Assembly (NCBI GenBank): GCA_017467985.1
Contig: JAFUJY010000312.1
Location: 1-6,139, forward strand
DNA: 6,139 bases
Direction: 5' to 3'
Origin: Bacillota bacterium
GTDB taxonomy: Bacteria; Bacillota; Clostridia; Lachnospirales; Bianqueaceae
The translations under genes were made by a program, and so were the position numbers. The stretch's first letter is position 1; each line of letters opens with the position of its first letter. Below, piece after piece: positions 4,738-6,139 of the stretch. The notes beneath the pieces were generated by a model that was not told where the DNA came from, ran no database searches, and saw only the letters and a program-made list of their open reading frames with translations.

Positions 4738-6139
4738 GTGGCTGAACGTGGTAGAAAGAGAAAAAAAGTTAAGATTATTCCCATTGGCGGTTTAGATAAA
4801 ATTGGTCAGAATATGACTTTAATTGAATGTGATGAGCAGATCCTAGTTGTAGACTGTGGTGTAGCCTTTCCGGGAACGGATATGTTAGGTATCGATCTGA
4901 TTATCCCTAATTTTGATTATCTGCGTCAGAATCAGGAAAAGATTGTGGGCGTAGTATTGACCCATGGTCATGAAGACCATATCGGTGCACTGCCATATTT
5001 TCTGCGGGAGTTCCAGGTGCCGGTATATGGTACCGCACTGACCATTGCATTGGTGGACAATAAGATGCAGGAGAGCAATGTTAAAAAGTACAGTTTGACT
5101 GTGGTAAAGCCTGGAGATGTGGTGACTTTGGGCTGCTTTAAGACAGAATTTATCCATACCAACCATAGTATTGGCGATGCATCTGCTCTGGCAATTACCA
5201 CTCCTGTGGGTACCATCGTGCATACTGGTGACTTTAAGGTGGATTATACTCCCATCCATGGTGGTATGATTGATCTGCCGCGTTTTGCAGAACTGGGCCG
5301 TAAGGATGTACTGGCCATGTTGTCCGATAGTACCAATGCAGAACGTCCTGGTTATACCATGTCAGAGCGTACCGTTGGTAAGACACTGGTGGATATTTTT
5401 GATCGTTCTGAAAACAGCCGTATTATCGTAGCTACATTTGCATCCAATGTGGACCGTGTACAGCAGATCATTAACGCAGCCATTGCCCATGGCCGTAAGG
5501 TTGCGGTAATGGGCCGCAGCATGATCAATGTGGTAAATACTGCAAGAGAGATTGGTTATCTGGAAGTTCCGGATGATATTCTCATCGAAATCGGGGATGT
5601 AAATGATTATCCAGATGAAGAAATTGTCATCATTACCACGGGCAGTCAGGGGGAGCCCTTGTCTGCACTGGCCCGTATGGCAGCCGGTGAGCATCGTTTT
5701 GTTACTATTAAGGAAGGGGATAAGGTTATTTTCAGTTCCAAACCCGTTCCCGGTAATGAAAAGACGGTTACCCGCGTTATGAATGATTTGATGAAGAAGG
5801 GGGCCGAAGTGGTTTATGAAAACACCCATGTATCCGGTCATGCTTCTCAGGAAGAGCTGAAGATGGTTTACAGTCTGCTGCATCCTAAGTACTTTATTCC
5901 GGTGCATGGTGAATACAAGCATTTGCAGGCCCATAAGAACCTGATCTTGGAAATGGGACACGCAGAAGAAGATATTTTCTTGATGACGGTTGGTGATGTT
6001 CTTGAACTGGATAAAGTACAGGGTGAAGTTACTGACCATATGGAAATGGAAGACATTCTGGTGGATGGCCTGGGTGTTGGTGACGTAGGTAATCTTGTTT
6101 TGCGTGATCGTAAGTTGTTGGCAGAAAATGGTCTGATTA
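4738..6139 (+). CDS. rnj: Ribonuclease J (3' end beyond window)
   Basis: Metallo-beta-lactamase/beta-CASP nuclease with 5'-3' exonuclease and endonuclease activity, central to mRNA decay and rRNA maturation in Firmicutes. 467 codons are visible out of about 555; the frame is open at the window end. It starts at GTG 4738, seven bases after GAGG in the end of the DUF1292 gene. Visible elements: a basic N-terminal tail (RGRKRKK, 4-10); metal-site motif HGHEDH at 76-81; further ligands His143 (HTNHS) and Asp165 (HTGDF); SDSTN at 196-200; beta-CASP ATFASN at 232-237 and GSQGEP at 302-307; SGH with His368; and HGEY with His390. The catalytic set therefore looks complete. Residues after about 440 (VDGLGVGDVGNLVLRDR) begin the C-terminal domain, which is cut. 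Whether it is J1 or J2 in a two-paralogue genome cannot be told. CGT-rich arginine usage suggests high expression. Confidence 0.96.
   Translation, partial: MAERGRKRKKVKIIPIGGLDKIGQNMTLIECDEQILVVDCGVAFPGTDMLGIDLIIPNFDYLRQNQEKIVGVVLTHGHEDHIGALPYFLREFQVPVYGTALTIALVDNKMQESNVKKYSLTVVKPGDVVTLGCFKTEFIHTNHSIGDASALAITTPVGTIVHTGDFKVDYTPIHGGMIDLPRFAELGRKDVLAMLSDSTNAERPGYTMSERTVGKTLVDIFDRSENSRIIVATFASNVDRVQQIINAAIAHGRKVAVMGRSMINVVNTAREIGYLEVPDDILIEIGDVNDYPDEEIVIITTGSQGEPLSALARMAAGEHRFVTIKEGDKVIFSSKPVPGNEKTVTRVMNDLMKKGAEVVYENTHVSGHASQEELKMVYSLLHPKYFIPVHGEYKHLQAHKNLILEMGHAEEDIFLMTVGDVLELDKVQGEVTDHMEMEDILVDGLGVGDVGNLVLRDRKLLAENGLI

Noticed and set aside
5362..6039. A 225-codon minus-strand open frame inside rnj
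   Set aside because: It is antisense to a conserved RNase J frame, has the same His/Asn/Ile-rich shadow composition, and shows no family motif.
1..6139. T-box leader, riboswitch, tRNA gene, insertion sequence or CRISPR array
   Set aside because: I looked for these in all gaps. The gaps are 2-155 bases and hold only promoters, ribosome sites and simple hairpins. Any T-box for hisS-aspS would lie upstream of the window.

Overview
The window is an ordinary, densely packed chromosomal segment of a low-to-mid GC Bacillota. IreB, DUF1292, a bacillar/clostridial-type RNase J, MtaB and a stand-alone HPr-like protein together point to Firmicutes. The combination of hisS-aspS, a short HPr-like gene, mtaB, ireB, ruvX, DUF1292 and rnj most resembles Clostridia, perhaps Lachnospiraceae. 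That family-level placement is inferred from remembered gene order, not from a search. There are no tRNA or rRNA genes, mobile elements, CRISPR arrays or long repeats, and no stretch over 300 bases lacks a gene. The longest gap is the 155-base divergent promoter region at 2182-2336.

Layout, left to right. The last 31 codons of hisS (1-96) overlap aspS (93-1892) by four bases in an ATGA junction, so two aminoacyl-tRNA synthetases are co-transcribed. A strong hairpin (1899-1925) lies between aspS and a convergent minus-strand gene for an 81-residue HPr-like protein (1936-2181). That protein keeps the regulatory-serine segment of HPr but lacks the phosphorylatable His15 site. A divergent intergenic region carries back-to-back sigma-A-type promoters with 17-base spacers on both strands.

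The rightward transcript starting near 2320 carries mtaB (tRNA ms2t6A methylthiotransferase), ireB (regulatory phosphoprotein), ruvX/yqgF (RNase H-fold nuclease), a DUF1292 acidic protein and rnj (RNase J, cut by the window end). Junctions are tight: a 1-base overlap, a 4-base overlap, a 58-base gap with a hairpin, then a 2-base gap. The likely reading is one RNA-centred housekeeping operon. Its functions are tRNA modification, rRNA or junction processing (RuvX), mRNA decay (RNase J) and Ser/Thr-kinase-linked envelope signalling (IreB).

Nothing here is a clearly new defence or biosynthetic system. The items most worth attention are the HPr-like protein without its catalytic histidine, its promoter region with a stem-loop at the predicted 5' end of its mRNA, and the coupling of mtaB and RNase J to the conserved ireB-ruvX-DUF1292 block.
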